From NCBI RefSeq assembly GCF_003545815.1, contig NZ_PDUW01000006.1, positions 232,479 through 296,478 on the forward strand: a DNA stretch of 64,000 nucleotides, in the 5' to 3' direction. This document shows, piece by piece, positions 9,699 through 19,719 of the stretch (position 1 is its first letter; every line of letters begins with the position of its first letter). Origin of the DNA: Pusillimonas caeni. Its GTDB lineage: Bacteria; Pseudomonadota; Gammaproteobacteria; Burkholderiales; Burkholderiaceae_B. Below the pieces are notes generated by a model. It worked only from the letters and a program-made list of their open reading frames with translations, searched no databases and was not told where the DNA came from. The position numbers were made by a program, and so were the translations under genes.

Positions 9699-11744
9699 TT
9701 ACAAAACTTGCTCGACGGCTGCCGCGACACGTTCGACGGTCAGGCCGAAATGCTTGAATAGGACGCCGGCGGGCGCGGATTCGCCATAGGTGTCGAGACC
9801 GACCACGGCGCCCTCCAGGCCCACATATTTGTACCAGCCGGCCGTGACGCCGGCCTCGACGGCGACGCGGGGCAGCCCCTTGGGCAGCACGGCCTCGCGC
9901 CATTGCGCGTCCTGCTCGTCGAAAAGCTGGGTGCAGGGCATGGACACCACGCGCACCGCGATGCCGCGGGCCGCGAGCTGCTCTTGCGCGCCCAGGGCCA
10001 GCGCCACTTCGGAGCCGGTGGCGATGATGACCGCCCGGGCGTCCTCGGCATCGCGCAGCACATAGCCGCCGCGTGCAATCGCCTCGACGGCCTCGGGCTC
10101 GCGCTGCACGAAGGGCAGATTCTGGCGCGAAAGCAGCAAGGCGCTGGGGCCGCCCTGGCGAACCGCCATGCCCAGGCTGGCCGGACGCTGCAGCGCCAGC
10201 TGCCATGCCACGGCGGTTTCGGTCGTGTCGCAGGGGCGCCATACGTGCAGATTCGGAATGAGACGCAGGCTGGCGGCGTGCTCGACCGACTGGTGGGTAG
10301 GGCCGTCTTCGCCCAGGCCGATGGAGTCGTGCGTGAAGACGTGCACCACGCGCTGCTTCATGAGAGCGGCCATGCGCACCGCGTTGCGCGAATAATCGGA
10401 GAAGGTCAGGAAGGTGCCGCCGAAAGGCAGGTAGCCGCCGTGCAGGGCCAGGCCGTTCATGACGGCCGCCATGCCGAACTCGCGTACGCCGTAGTTGATG
10501 TGGCGGCCGAACTGCAGGCCGTCATCGGTGGCGCGCACGGGCGTCACGCCCTTCCAGTCGGTGAAGTTCGAACCGGTGAGGTCGGCCGAGCCGCCCAGCA
10601 TCTCGGGAAGGATCCCGGCAAACGCCGCGATGGCGAATTGCGAAGCCTTGCGGCTGGCCACGGTCTCGGCCTTTTCGGCCGTGGCCCGGACAAAGGCCAG
10701 CGCCCGCTCGGCGAAATCGGAGGGAAGCTCTCCCGCCATGCGGCGCTTGAACTCGGCGGCTTCGGCCGGATAGGCCCGGGCGTAGGAGTCGAACGCGCGC
10801 TGCCACTCGTTCTGCCACAGCTGACCCTTGTTGCGCGCATCCCAGCGCTGGTAGACATGGTCGGGGACCACAAAGGGCTCGTGGGGCCAGTTCAGCGCGT
10901 CGCGCGTGGCGACGATCTCGTCGGCGCCCAGCGGAGCGCCGTGCACCTTCTCGGTGCCCGCCATGGTGGGCGCGCCCTTGCCGATGACGGTGCGGCAGCA
11001 AATGAGCGTAGGGCCTTTGCCTTGGGCCGCCCAGGCCTTGGCCTGCTCGATGGCCTGGTCGACGTCTGCGACGTTATGGCCGTCGACGTTGCGCACCACG
11101 TTCCAGCCGTAGCTTTCGAAGCGCCCGGGGGTATCGTCGCGGAACCAGTTCTCGACCTTGCCGTCGATGGAGATGCCGTTGTCGTCGTAGAAAACGATGA
11201 GCTTGGACAGGCGCAGCGTGCCGGCCAGCGAGCACACCTCGTGCGAGATGCCCTCCATCAGGCAGCCGTCGCCCGCGAAGGCATAGGTGAAGTGGTCGAC
11301 GACCTTATGGTCGTCGCGGTTGAACTCCCGGGCCAGCAGGGCTTCGGCCAGCGCCATGCCGACCGCGTTGGCCAGGCCCTGGCCCAGCGGACCCGTGGTG
11401 GTTTCTACCCCGGCGGTGATGCCGACTTCGGGGTGGCCGGGGGTGCGCGAATGCAGCTGACGGAAATTCTTGAGCTCGCCGATGGGCAGGTCGTAGCCGG
11501 TGAGGTGCAGCAATGCGTAGATCAGCATCGAGCCGTGGCCGTTCGACAGCACGAAGCGGTCGCGGTCGAACCAGGCCGGATCGGCCGGATTGTGGCGCAG
11601 GTGGCGGGTCCAGAGGGCCTCCGCGATGTCGGCCATGCCCATGGGCGCGCCCGGATGGCCGGAATTGGCTTGTTGGACAGCGTCCATGGAAAGCGCGCGG
11701 ATGGCATTGGCCAAAGTGGAGTCTTGGGCTGGCGAAGGGCTCAT
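9699..11744 (-). CDS. tkt: Transketolase
   Basis: 681 residues from the ATG at 11744 ([18 protein letters not shown]); an in-frame extension further upstream runs antisense through rsmE and is not coding. Features in order: N-terminal ThDP domain with [11 protein letters not shown] and the [13 protein letters not shown] pyrophosphate-binding motif; the middle domain with [16 protein letters not shown] and [15 protein letters not shown]; the C-terminal domain from about residue 545. It transfers two-carbon units in the pentose-phosphate pathway (or Calvin cycle). It is the first gene of the tkt-gap pair and divergent from rsmE across 96 nt. Confidence 0.96.
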   Translation of the reverse strand: MSPSPAQDSTLANAIRALSMDAVQQANSGHPGAPMGMADIAEALWTRHLRHNPADPAWFDRDRFVLSNGHGSMLIYALLHLTGYDLPIGELKNFRQLHSRTPGHPEVGITAGVETTTGPLGQGLANAVGMALAEALLAREFNRDDHKVVDHFTYAFAGDGCLMEGISHEVCSLAGTLRLSKLIVFYDDNGISIDGKVENWFRDDTPGRFESYGWNVVRNVDGHNVADVDQAIEQAKAWAAQGKGPTLICCRTVIGKGAPTMAGTEKVHGAPLGADEIVATRDALNWPHEPFVVPDHVYQRWDARNKGQLWQNEWQRAFDSYARAYPAEAAEFKRRMAGELPSDFAERALAFVRATAEKAETVASRKASQFAIAAFAGILPEMLGGSADLTGSNFTDWKGVTPVRATDDGLQFGRHINYGVREFGMAAVMNGLALHGGYLPFGGTFLTFSDYSRNAVRMAALMKQRVVHVFTHDSIGLGEDGPTHQSVEHAASLRLIPNLHVWRPCDTTETAVAWQLALQRPASLGMAVRQGGPSALLLSRQNLPFVQREPEAVEAIARGGYVLRDAEDARAVIIATGSEVALALGAQEQLAARGIAVRVVSMPCTQLFDEQDAQWREAVLPKGLPRVAVEAGVTAGWYKYVGLEGAVVGLDTYGESAPAGVLFKHFGLTVERVAAAVEQVL

Positions 11745-11811
11745 GGGGTATTCTCTAGGACCTGGCGGCCGCGTGCGGGCCGCATTCCGGCAATGCGTTG
11801 CAAAGCTATTG

Positions 11812-11817
11812 ATTTTA
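11812..11817 (-). promoter_or_regulatory. Possible -10 element for tkt
   Basis: TAAAAT on the minus strand lies in the 96-nt divergent gap between tkt and rsmE, about 70 nt before the tkt start. No good -35 hexamer is visible, so this is a weak suggestion. Confidence 0.3.
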
Positions 11818-11840
11818 CCACCTCGCATTTTTCCCAGCCC

Positions 11841-12569
11841 ATGGCCCGACCCAGATTCTTCTGCCCCCTTCCCCTGCAGCCGCATCAGGCCCTGGCGCTG
11901 CCTGCGGACCTCGCTCATTACGCCTTGCGCGTATTGCGCCTCAAGGATGGCGCGGCGGTCATCCTGTTCGACGGGCTGGGCGGGGAATACGAGGCCGTCC
12001 TGCGGGTGCAGGGCAAGTCGGCCGAGGCGCTGGTCGGGGCTCACCACGCCCTCGAAGCCGAGTTGCCGGGCCGCATCACGCTGGTGCAGGGCCTGCCCTC
12101 GGGCGACAAGATGGACTGGATCGTGGAAAAAGCGGTCGAACTGGGCGCGAACCGCCTGATTCCGATCGCAGCCCGGCGCAGCGTGGTGCAATTGAACCCC
12201 GAGCGCGAGGCCAAGCGCCTCAAACACTGGCAGCGCATCGCCCAGTCGGCCAGCGAACAATGCGGCCGCAACCGCCTCATGCGCATAGACGCCCCCCTGA
12301 ACCTCGAGGCCTGCCTGGATGCGCTGGACGCGGCAGGCCCGGCGCTGCTATGCCACCCCGAGGCCGGGAAGACGCTGGGCCAGGCGCTGGGCCCGGAACC
12401 GGACGTCACACTGCTGGTGGGGCCCGAAGGCGGCTGGTCGCCCGAAGAACAGCAACTGGCGCTGCGCCGGGGCGCCACGCCAATTCGGTTCGGAACACGG
12501 GTGCTGCGCACCGAAACGGCGGGACTGGCGCTGATCGCAGCCGTCAGCGCCTTGAAAGGCTGGAACTGA
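11841..12569 (+). CDS. rsmE: 16S rRNA (uracil1498-N3)-methyltransferase RsmE
   Basis: 242 residues from ATG 11841 ([16 protein letters not shown]). The N-terminal PUA-like domain ([20 protein letters not shown]) is followed by the SPOUT methyltransferase domain. The C-terminal knot motifs are [14 protein letters not shown] and [17 protein letters not shown], the SAM-binding trefoil knot. It methylates N3 of U1498 in 16S rRNA. It is divergent from tkt. Longer in-frame extension into tkt's antisense strand is rejected. It stands alone on the plus strand. Confidence 0.95.
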   Translation: MARPRFFCPLPLQPHQALALPADLAHYALRVLRLKDGAAVILFDGLGGEYEAVLRVQGKSAEALVGAHHALEAELPGRITLVQGLPSGDKMDWIVEKAVELGANRLIPIAARRSVVQLNPEREAKRLKHWQRIAQSASEQCGRNRLMRIDAPLNLEACLDALDAAGPALLCHPEAGKTLGQALGPEPDVTLLVGPEGGWSPEEQQLALRRGATPIRFGTRVLRTETAGLALIAAVSALKGWN

Positions 12570-12672
12570 AGCATTGAAGCGGCCTTGCCGTCACCTCCGG
12601 TGGACCGGACGCCTGGCGCCTGGAACGGTCGAGCGGCTCACGCCGCAGCGCGCGGCTCGAGCCCGCCCGGGG

Positions 12673-13143
12673 CTATTCTTCTTCGCGCGCCCCCGAATAA
12701 GGCGTGGGCGCCACCCCCGGCTCGGGATCGGGATGCTTGCCAGCATGCACGACGGCATACGAGAAACTGCGCTCGTTGTTGCTGGCGAACTCCACCACGT
12801 CGTCGCATACCGTCAGGATGGCCTGGGCGTCTTCGGTCAGCGCCGGATCGCCCGAGTGCAGCTTGTCGAACCAGAGAAACAGGCCGGCCTTCTGGTCGAG
12901 AACGGTGTCACAGATGCAGTCGTACAGGGCGTCGAGGTTGCCGCCGAAGAATTCGGGGAAATCGACCGCCTTGACCACCGCGCGCAGCACCGCTGAACGG
13001 CTGCGCGCCCGGTCGCAATCGACCACATAGGCAGTAAGGCCGGCGGCCTGGGCCCGCTCGATGGCTTCATCTCTGGAAATGGCGGCAGAATCGATCAGGC
13101 CGCCCTTCTGAAATTTTTTCTGCCATGTCTGCGCTTGGGTCAT
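12673..13143 (-). CDS. Barstar-family (ribonuclease inhibitor-like) protein
   Basis: 156 residues. The central part (AYVVDCDRARSRSAVLRAVVKAVDFPEFFGGNLDALYDCICD) is the barstar helix-loop-helix hallmark, with the FPxxFGxNLDALxDC motif. Downstream, LFLWFDKLHSGDPALTEDAQAILTVCDDVVEFA completes the fold, and a disordered Pro/Glu tail ends it. Barstar inhibits barnase-type RNases, but no such RNase gene is adjacent. It overlaps the end of the patatin gene by 4 nt, so the two are probably co-expressed. Whether it inhibits any nuclease is unknown; many chromosomal barstar relatives are orphans. Confidence 0.85.
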   Translation of the reverse strand: MTQAQTWQKKFQKGGLIDSAAISRDEAIERAQAAGLTAYVVDCDRARSRSAVLRAVVKAVDFPEFFGGNLDALYDCICDTVLDQKAGLFLWFDKLHSGDPALTEDAQAILTVCDDVVEFASNNERSFSYAVVHAGKHPDPEPGVAPTPYSGAREEE

Positions 13144-14342
13144 TGTGGCGTCTCCTTGAAAAACGCTTTGACTTCCTCAACACGATCCATGCTGTCGGCT
13201 CGTCCTAGGCGGATGAGTTCACGGGTATACCCGGCCTCGAACAGCAAGTAGGATACCAACGCACCGCCTGTCGTGGCCCCGGAACCCGACGATACACCGA
13301 GTACCCGGAAAAGTGTACGAACCGAACGTGGCATTTGATGCAAAAACTCCATGGCAATGTTGTCCAGCGGCTTGCTGGGGGTGATGGTCAGTGCGCTGAC
13401 CGTCCTGAGTGACTGCTTTTCGACCTTCTCGGCCGGCGCCAGGCCGAGAAGGTCGTTGATGCGCTCCAGCCTTTCGACGTCCATGGACAGGCTGTCGACG
13501 AATATGCTGGAGAGCACCTGGCCGCCCACCTGAGCGAGCGGCGGATAATTCGAATCGACCCGGCGCTCTTCGGCATGGGTGTCGTCCCTGTGCCCCGTGC
13601 CGATGACCAGCACCCGCTCGGCGCCGAGGTGAATGGCCGGGCTCAGGGGCGCCAACTGCCGCATGGAGCCGTCGCCGCACCATTCGGTCTTGCCGTTCAC
13701 CAGGATGGCCTGGGCGGGAAAGACGAAGGGAATGGCGCTGGAAGCCATGAGGTGCTCCACGCCTACTGTTCCGGGCACGGCGCGCCGCAGGCTTCGTGTC
13801 CAGGGCTCTATGAGGTGGCGCGCATTATAGAAGGTAAGATGCTCGCCCGAGATAAAGGCGGTTGCGGTGATGGCAAGCGCACGCAACTCGCCCTTGTCCA
13901 GATTATCGTTGAGGCGGTCGAAATCCAGCGTGGACGCCAGCAGATCGGCCAGGGGGCTGTTGTCCAGCAGCGAACTGGGACGCCGTCCGCGCAGGCTCGG
14001 CCACAGCCAGCCCAGGGCCAGCATGCTCAGCCAGCGCCAGCCCGTGCTCAGCAGCGAAAGCGCGTCGCTGCGATAGATATTGTCGGTATGAAGCGTTTCC
14101 CACAAGGTGACCAGGCGGTCTACCGCCAGATGGCTGTCGTTGGCCCGGCAGGCCAGCGCCGCCGCGTTGATGGCGCCGGCCGACGTGCCGCACACGATGG
14201 GAAAAGGGTTGCGGAACTGCGGTGAACGCTGCGGATCGAGTATGTCCAGAATGCCGGACAGTACACCGACCTGATAGGCGGCGCGGGCGCCGCCCCCCAT
14301 CAGGACCAGGCCTACCGGCGATCGACCGAAGCCCTCGCGCAT
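13140..14342 (-). CDS. Patatin-like phospholipase
   Basis: 400 residues. The oxyanion-hole loop is LVLMGGGARAAYQVGVL (about 13-29). The nucleophile elbow GTSAG places Ser54, and the Asp of the dyad lies in WCGDGSMRQLAP (Asp224). Both catalytic residues are present, so an active Ser/Asp acyl hydrolase acting on membrane phospholipids or acyl esters is likely. A Trp/Leu-rich patch (GWRWLSMLALGWLWPSL, about 101-117) could touch the membrane. It lies 4 nt behind maeB and overlaps the barstar gene by 4 nt. The physiological substrate is unknown. Confidence 0.88.
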   Translation of the reverse strand: MREGFGRSPVGLVLMGGGARAAYQVGVLSGILDILDPQRSPQFRNPFPIVCGTSAGAINAAALACRANDSHLAVDRLVTLWETLHTDNIYRSDALSLLSTGWRWLSMLALGWLWPSLRGRRPSSLLDNSPLADLLASTLDFDRLNDNLDKGELRALAITATAFISGEHLTFYNARHLIEPWTRSLRRAVPGTVGVEHLMASSAIPFVFPAQAILVNGKTEWCGDGSMRQLAPLSPAIHLGAERVLVIGTGHRDDTHAEERRVDSNYPPLAQVGGQVLSSIFVDSLSMDVERLERINDLLGLAPAEKVEKQSLRTVSALTITPSKPLDNIAMEFLHQMPRSVRTLFRVLGVSSGSGATTGGALVSYLLFEAGYTRELIRLGRADSMDRVEEVKAFFKETPQ

Positions 14343-14346
14343 GACA

Positions 14347-16641
14347 TCAGGTCGGGCGGGGCGTGTTGGCGTCGACGACGGTCAGGGCGGCCATGTTGAC
14401 GATGCGCCGCACCGTCGAACTGGACGTCACGATGTGCACCGGCGCATTGGCCCCCAGCAGGAACGGGCCCACCGCCACGTTTCCGCCCGCCGCCGTCTTG
14501 AGCAGGTTGTAGGCGATGTTGCCGGCGTCGACGTTGGGGCAGATGAGCAGGTTGGCCGGGCCCTTGAGCGTGCTCGAAGGCAGGATGCGCTGGCGCAGCG
14601 CCTCGTCCAGGGCGCAGTCGCCGTGCATTTCGCCGTCCACCTCCAGCGTGGGGTCCTGCTCGCGCACGATGGCGAGCGCGTCGCGCATCTTGGCGCCCGA
14701 GGCCGAGCTGCCGGTGCCGAAGTTCGACCGCGACAGCAGCGCCGCCTTGGGTTCGATATTGAGGCGCCGCATTTCGCCCGCCGCCGCCAGCGTGATCTCG
14801 GCGATCTGCTCGGTGGTGGGGTTGTCGTTGACATGCGTGTCCGCCAGCGCGATGGTGCGCTCGGACAACAGCAGGATGTTCATGGCCGCATAGGTGCGGG
14901 CGCCGGGCGCCTTGCCGATGACTTCATCGATGAACCGCAGGTGGTCGGCGTAGGCGCCGACCGTGCCGCACACCATGCCGTCGGCATCGCCTAGATGGAT
15001 CATCATCGCGCCGATGAGGGTGAGCCTGCGGCGCATCTCGACCCGGGCCATCTCTTTGGTGATGCCTCGCCGGCACATCATTTCCCAGTAAGTGGTCCAG
15101 TAGAGGTGGAAGCGCTCGTCGTACTCGGTATTGGTGACCTCGACGTCTTCGCCGAGCTTGAGGCGCAGGCCGAATTTCTTGATGCGGGCCTGCAGCACCT
15201 CGGGCCGGCCGATGAGAATGGGTTTGGCCAGTTTCTCGTCGACCACGATCTGCACCGCCCGCAACACGCGCTCTTCTTCGCCTTCGCTGAACACGATGCG
15301 CGCCTTGCCGCCTTCGCGCACCATGCTCTTGGCGGTGGAAAACAGCGGCTTCATGAAGGAGCCGGAGCGATACATGAACTGCTGCAGCTCTTCGACGTAG
15401 CTGTCGAAGTCGGCGATGGGCCGCGTGGCCACGCCGTCTTCCATGGCGGCGCGCGCCACGGCCGGCGCCACGCGCACGATGAGGCGGTTGTCGAAAGGCT
15501 TGGGAATGAGGTATTCGGGGCCGAACGAAACGTTGTAGGTGCCGTAGGCCGCCGCCACCGCATCGTTCTGTTCTTCCTGGGCCAGTTTGGAGATGGCCTC
15601 GACCGCGGCTTTTTCCATGCCGCGCGTGATGGTGGTGGCCCCCACGTCCAGCGCTCCCCGGAAGATGTAGGGAAAGCACAATACGTTGTTGACCTGGTTG
15701 GGGTAGTCGGAGCGGCCCGTGGCCATGACGACGTCGTCGCGCACCGCGTGGGCGTCCTCTGGCAGGATCTCGGGATTGGGATTGGCCAGCGCCAGGATGA
15801 CGGGCCTGGCGGCCATGGCCGCCACCATCTCGGGCTTGAGCACGCCTCCGGCCGACAGGCCCAGGAACACGTCCGCGCCGCCGACGATGTCGCCCAGTTT
15901 GCGCGCGTCGGTATCCTGCGCAAAACGCTCTTTGGCCGGGTCCATGAGGACGGTGCGGCCCTTGTAGACCACGCCCTCGATGTCCGAGACCCAGATGTTC
16001 TCTATCGGCAGCCCCAGGTCGACGAGCAGGTCGAGGCAGGCCAGCGCGGCGGCCCCCGCGCCCGACACGACCAGCTTGACCTGCTTGATGTCTTTCTCGA
16101 CGACTTTCAGCGCGCTGATGAAGGCCGAGGCCACACAGATGGCCGTGCCGTGCTGGTCGTCGTGGAAGACGGGGATCTTCATGCGCTCGCGCAGCTTGCG
16201 CTCGACCACGAAGCATTCGGGCGCCTTGATGTCCTCGAGGTTGATCCCGCCGAAGGTGGGCTCGAGCCCGGCAATGATGTCGACCAGCTTGTCGGGGTCG
16301 TTTTCGTTGATCTCGATGTCGAAGACGTCGATGCCGGCGAACTTCTTGAACAGCACCGCCTTGCCTTCCATGACCGGCTTGGAGGCCAGCGGGCCGATGT
16401 TGCCCAGGCCCAGCACGGCGGTGCCGTTGGTGATGACGCCGACCAGGTTGCCGCGTCCGGTGAAGCGGAACGCATTGACCGGATCGTTGACGATTTCTTC
16501 GCAGGCGGCGGCCACGCCGGGCGAGTATGCCAGCGCCAGGTCCCGTTGGTTGGACAGCTGCTTGGTGGGCGTGACGGCGATTTTCCCCGGTCGGCCTTGC
16601 TCGTGGTATTCGAGGGCCGCTTTGCGAAAGTTTTCTTCCAT
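14347..16641 (-). CDS. maeB: NADP-dependent malic enzyme with phosphotransacetylase-like domain (MaeB)
   Basis: 764 residues, the MaeB architecture. Malic-enzyme N-domain (about 15-150: [49 protein letters not shown]); NAD(P)-binding domain (about 160-400; [17 protein letters not shown]); C-terminal PTA/PTB-like domain (about 425-764). It decarboxylates malate to pyruvate with NADP; the C-domain is mostly regulatory (acetyl-CoA) in characterised homologues. The segment [11 protein letters not shown] is the conserved active-site stretch. The patatin gene follows closely. Confidence 0.95.
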   Translation of the reverse strand: MEENFRKAALEYHEQGRPGKIAVTPTKQLSNQRDLALAYSPGVAAACEEIVNDPVNAFRFTGRGNLVGVITNGTAVLGLGNIGPLASKPVMEGKAVLFKKFAGIDVFDIEINENDPDKLVDIIAGLEPTFGGINLEDIKAPECFVVERKLRERMKIPVFHDDQHGTAICVASAFISALKVVEKDIKQVKLVVSGAGAAALACLDLLVDLGLPIENIWVSDIEGVVYKGRTVLMDPAKERFAQDTDARKLGDIVGGADVFLGLSAGGVLKPEMVAAMAARPVILALANPNPEILPEDAHAVRDDVVMATGRSDYPNQVNNVLCFPYIFRGALDVGATTITRGMEKAAVEAISKLAQEEQNDAVAAAYGTYNVSFGPEYLIPKPFDNRLIVRVAPAVARAAMEDGVATRPIADFDSYVEELQQFMYRSGSFMKPLFSTAKSMVREGGKARIVFSEGEEERVLRAVQIVVDEKLAKPILIGRPEVLQARIKKFGLRLKLGEDVEVTNTEYDERFHLYWTTYWEMMCRRGITKEMARVEMRRRLTLIGAMMIHLGDADGMVCGTVGAYADHLRFIDEVIGKAPGARTYAAMNILLLSERTIALADTHVNDNPTTEQIAEITLAAAGEMRRLNIEPKAALLSRSNFGTGSSASGAKMRDALAIVREQDPTLEVDGEMHGDCALDEALRQRILPSSTLKGPANLLICPNVDAGNIAYNLLKTAAGGNVAVGPFLLGANAPVHIVTSSSTVRRIVNMAALTVVDANTPRPT

Positions 16642-16775
16642 GATGATCGACTCAGACAGGACGAGATGAATAAGAGACGATCATTCTATCCCCTCACGCG
16701 CCTTCGGTCATGGTGTGATGCCTACGCGGCAAGCCGCGCGGCATGCGGCTTCGGGCGCCGGAGCACGGCAAAGCG

Positions 16776-17699
16776 TCAAAGATCCTGGCCAGGATCGGGA
16801 AAAACGCCTGCGGGATCGAAGAGGGTCTTGACCTTGCGATCGAGCGTAGACGCTTGTTGCCAACGACCGTCGTCGCCCGCCGGCGGGCGGCTGGTATAGG
16901 CGGTGGCCCAATCGGCGGACGGCAGGGGCGGCCGCGCTTCGAAGACCATCCATTCGATCCAGCCCAGGTCGCCGCCATGGCCCAGCATCAGATGCGACAG
17001 GTTGACGTCGTGTCCCGGACGGGGCGCAAGGGCGTCGAGGCGGTAGCGGGCGGGCCAGCGATCCAGGGCTGCAAACCCGGCGGCGGGCTCTTCCGCGGCC
17101 AGGGCGAACAATTGGGGCACGAGCTTTTGCAGGGTCAGGGTGCCCAGCGGCAGGCGATTGCCGGCGCCAAAAGGCCCGAGCACGGCGCTGCTGCCGTCGG
17201 CCATCAGGACCGAGGCATGCAGCAGGCCGCAACGGAAGGCTTCGCCGGGCGCCCAGCTGCACAGGCTGCGGTCGGCGGCCCACGCTGCGACGGTCAGATA
17301 GCCGGGCTGGTCGGCTAACTGGGTCAGCCCCGCATCGACGAGTTCGCTGAGATGGGTGCCGGGCTGGACGAACCATTTGCCGGGATCGTCAGGCAGGGGC
17401 TGGCAGCCGGCCATGGAGCCGTCGAGTTCTATCCACAGGACGGACTGCCCGGTGAGGCTGTCGGCCTGGTTGACGCCGCTCAGGGCCAGGACGATGCCGA
17501 ACTCCCGGCACAGGGCATGGGCCAGGCGCAGGTCGCCGCCCTGGCTGGGCGTGAGGCGGGCGCTGCCCTTGCCTTCGTACAGGCCGAAGTCGAGAAAGTC
17601 GCCGGCGACGCCGCGGCGCATGCGGCGGCAGAATTGTTCCCAGGGGGTCTGTGCCGGCCGGCGGCCGGTCAGAAAGGCCCGTCTAGAGGAGGACTCCAT
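16776..17699 (-). CDS. FAD-binding-domain-like protein (GlcE-related, degenerate)
   Basis: 307 residues. The N-terminus MESSSRRAFLTGRR carries a twin-Arg pair but lacks a long hydrophobic stretch, so Tat export is doubtful. The body resembles PCMH-type FAD-binding proteins: GDLRLAHALCREFGIVLALSG in place of the usual Arg/Gly-rich FAD loop, VQPGTHLSELVDAGL, then a C-terminal DRKVKTLFDPAGVFPDPGQDL like the FDP..vFNPG ending of glycolate oxidase GlcE. Classic FAD-contact motifs are weak, so cofactor binding is uncertain. It is 134 nt upstream of maeB on the same strand. Function unknown. Confidence 0.7.
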   Translation of the reverse strand: MESSSRRAFLTGRRPAQTPWEQFCRRMRRGVAGDFLDFGLYEGKGSARLTPSQGGDLRLAHALCREFGIVLALSGVNQADSLTGQSVLWIELDGSMAGCQPLPDDPGKWFVQPGTHLSELVDAGLTQLADQPGYLTVAAWAADRSLCSWAPGEAFRCGLLHASVLMADGSSAVLGPFGAGNRLPLGTLTLQKLVPQLFALAAEEPAAGFAALDRWPARYRLDALAPRPGHDVNLSHLMLGHGGDLGWIEWMVFEARPPLPSADWATAYTSRPPAGDDGRWQQASTLDRKVKTLFDPAGVFPDPGQDL

Positions 17700-17829
17700 G
17701 GTGTTCCTGTTGGGGAAGGTTTACCGCTAAGCGGCCTATGATGTGGGCGGCGCAGGCCGCGCTGCACGGATTGCCGGTCAGCATTGTCATTGCTAGAACG
17801 ATTGCGGGTAGGGTTTTGGAGAAAGTATA

Positions 17830-18035
17830 GCGATGAGTCCTTGCTTTGGTCATTGGCGGGGGCTCGTTGTGATGCCTCTACTGTGCTCTTGAAGTCGGAC
17901 TGGGGCTTATTGCGATGCTCTTGCTTTGCCCTTGAACCCAGCGAGGGCGTGTTGCGACGCTCCTGTGTGTTCTTGAGCCAGGGCGGGGCTTACTGCAATG
18001 TTTTTGTTGTGTCCTTAAGCGCCTCTGGAGAAGAC
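17830..18035. repeat. Degenerate tandem repeat, about 41 bp x 5
   Basis: Successive units begin with a GYGATG-like start at 17830, 17869, 17912, 17954 and 17995 (steps 39, 43, 42, 41). A shared pattern is TGCGATGCTCTTG, then TTTG.CCTTGA, then CAG..GGGGCTTAT. Copies differ at many positions, so the array is old or under weak constraint. It has neither the constant repeats nor the unique spacers of a CRISPR. Confidence 0.7.
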
Positions 18036-18112
18036 TGTATTTTTCCAGGCGGTCGGGCGGTCCGCGGCAGCGCCCTCCAACGCCTGTAAAAATACAGTCT
18101 TCTCCAGAGGCT
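18021..18112. repeat. Inverted-repeat element A (31-bp arms)
   Basis: Left arm 18021-18051 and right arm 18081-18111 are reverse complements with one mismatch (GCCTCTGGAGAAGACTGTAT is the first 20 nt of the left arm). The 29-nt loop contains GTCGGGCGGTCCG and GCGCCCTCCAAC. Those loop motifs recur in the element at 63660-63888, whose arms are different. The RNA would fold as a long hairpin. Confidence 0.85.
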
Positions 18113-18372
18113 CAAGCTGGCGGCAAGCCATGCAAATCGGGGTTCTGTTGTCGGTTAAAGGGATGTTCGCGACGAACCCCAGCCCTCAATCTGGAGATCT
18201 TCCCATTCGTGGCCAGCCGCAATAGCAAGCCGTCGGAGGCGATGCGGTTAAAGACCCAGATAGAAGACTCTCGAGAGCCCAGATGTAACCCAGACCGAAC
18301 ATGACGCCCCCCTTCCTCGCCAAGACACTCTGACCTGGTCGAAACGACACACGATTAAACAACACCGCGGTC

Positions 18373-18378
18373 TACAAT
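18373..18378 (+). promoter_or_regulatory. Possible -10 element for the aminotransferase gene
   Basis: TACAAT, 30 nt before the ATG at 18409, is a plausible -10 box. No strong -35 is seen 17 nt upstream. Confidence 0.4.
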
Positions 18379-18408
18379 CGAGTTTTTCTTCGAACCCGAG
18401 TCCAGTTC

Positions 18409-19584
18409 ATGTCCCGTCTTGCCAAGCGCACCGATCAGGTGATGCCCTTCTACGCAGTGGAAATCTTCAAGCAGGCCAGCGCCCTGAATGCACAGGGCCG
18501 GGACATCATCAGCCTGGGCATCGGCGAGCCGGACTTCACGGCGCCGGCCCAGGTGGTCGAAACACTCAATCGGGCCGCCGAGGCCGGACTGAGCGGCTAT
18601 ACCTCGCCGGCTGGCCTGCCGGCGCTGCGCGAGGCCATTGCGCACTACTACAAGCAGGAATTTGGCTCCGCGGTGGAGCCCGGGCGCGTCATCATCACGT
18701 CCGGCGCGTCCGGAGCGCTGCTGCTGGCGGCGATGGCGCTGATCGATCCGGGCGACGAGGTGCTGATGGCCGACCCCTCCTACCCGGCCAACCAGAATTT
18801 CATCATGGGCGCGGGCGGCATACCCCGGCTCATTCCTTCGTCGGCGGAACAGCGCTTCCAACTGTCGGCGCAGGACGTGCGGCAGCATTGGGGGCCGGCC
18901 ACCCGGGGGGTGCTGGTGGCCTCGCCCAGCAATCCCACGGGCACCACGATCGAACAGGAGGCGCTGCGCGAACTGGTCGGCGAGGTACGCCGGCGCGGCG
19001 GCTTCGTCATCATGGACGAGATCTACCTGGGCCTGTATTACGGCGACGCGCCGCGCAGCGCGCTGGCGCTGGATGACGGCATCGTGGTCATCAACAGCTT
19101 TTCGAAGTACTTCCACATGACGGGCTGGCGCCTGGGCTGGATGATCGCGCCGCAAGAGATGGTGCCGGCGGTGGAAAAGCTGGCGGCCAGCCTGGCGATC
19201 TGCGCCCCCTCCCTGGCCCAGCACGCGGCCCTGACCTGCTTCGAGCCGGAAGTGATGCGCATCTACGACCAGCGGCGGCTGTCGTTCAAGCAGCGGCGCG
19301 ACTATCTGCTGCCGGAGCTGGAACGCATCGGGCTGCATGTGCCGGCCGCGCCGGATGGCGCCTTCTACATCTATGCCGACATCGGCCGCTACAGCCGGGA
19401 CAGCGACGATTTCGTGCACCGGCTGCTTCACGAGGCCGGCGTGGCCACGGTGCCGGGCCGCGATTTCGGGCCGGCCCACGCGGCCCATTCGATCCGCCTG
19501 TCATACGCCACCGGCCTCGATCGGCTGAAGGAAGCGGTGGAGCGAATGGAAAAATTCCTGGCTTCGGCGGAACAGAACGCCTGA
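18409..19584 (+). CDS. PLP-dependent class I/II aminotransferase
   Basis: 391 residues, fold type I, AspC/aromatic-aminotransferase-like. LGIGEPDFTAPAQV and YTSPAGLPALREAIA are N-terminal hallmarks. ASPSNPTGT carries the conserved Asn, MDEIYLGLYY gives Asp203/Tyr206, and SFSKYFHMTGWRLGW gives the Schiff-base Lys233. Near the C-terminus, an Arg in the segment after HAAHSIRLSYA binds the substrate carboxylate. It probably transfers the amino group of aspartate, glutamate or an aromatic amino acid to 2-oxoglutarate or a similar acceptor; the exact substrate is not readable. It stands alone, convergent with the transglycosylase gene. Confidence 0.9.
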   Translation: MSRLAKRTDQVMPFYAVEIFKQASALNAQGRDIISLGIGEPDFTAPAQVVETLNRAAEAGLSGYTSPAGLPALREAIAHYYKQEFGSAVEPGRVIITSGASGALLLAAMALIDPGDEVLMADPSYPANQNFIMGAGGIPRLIPSSAEQRFQLSAQDVRQHWGPATRGVLVASPSNPTGTTIEQEALRELVGEVRRRGGFVIMDEIYLGLYYGDAPRSALALDDGIVVINSFSKYFHMTGWRLGWMIAPQEMVPAVEKLAASLAICAPSLAQHAALTCFEPEVMRIYDQRRLSFKQRRDYLLPELERIGLHVPAAPDGAFYIYADIGRYSRDSDDFVHRLLHEAGVATVPGRDFGPAHAAHSIRLSYATGLDRLKEAVERMEKFLASAEQNA

Positions 19585-19670
19585 GCCGCCGCAAGACGAC
19601 TCGACGCGCAGCGTCTCCCGCGCCGGCAGCGAGCCCGACAAGGTTGAAAAACGGAGTTCGCCGCAACGGC

Positions 19671-19689
19671 GCATGGCGGGACGCCATGC
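19671..19689. terminator. Hairpin between convergent aminotransferase and transglycosylase genes
   Basis: GCATGGCG-GGA-CGCCATGC is a perfect 8-bp stem with a 3-nt loop in the 135-nt convergent gap. There is no T-run on either strand, so it may be a Rho-assisted or purely structural end. Confidence 0.4.
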
Positions 19690-19719
19690 CGCTCTCGACC
19701 CGGGAGGACAGCGGCACGC

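Larger units (their letters stand above)
17700..18408. other. 709-nt gene-free region with repeats
   Basis: No reading frame here looks like a protein. The left half has degenerate tandem repeats (17830-18035) that run into an inverted-repeat element (18021-18112). The right part (18113-18360) shows no clear structure before the promoter region of the aminotransferase gene. The segment is richer in T than its neighbours. Confidence 0.7.

Noticed and set aside
9903..11840. Upstream in-frame extension of rsmE
   Set aside because: It is antisense to transketolase; the family N-terminus MARPRFF begins at 11841.
12673..13143. Barnase-barstar toxin-antitoxin pair
   Set aside because: No ribonuclease gene adjoins; the overlapping partner is a phospholipase.
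17830..18035. Possible CRISPR array
   Set aside because: Units are imperfect throughout, with no constant repeat, no distinct spacers and no cas genes nearby.
17784..18089. 101-residue open frame in the repeat strip
   Set aside because: It follows the tandem repeats and ends inside the inverted-repeat element; it is translated repeat rather than a gene.
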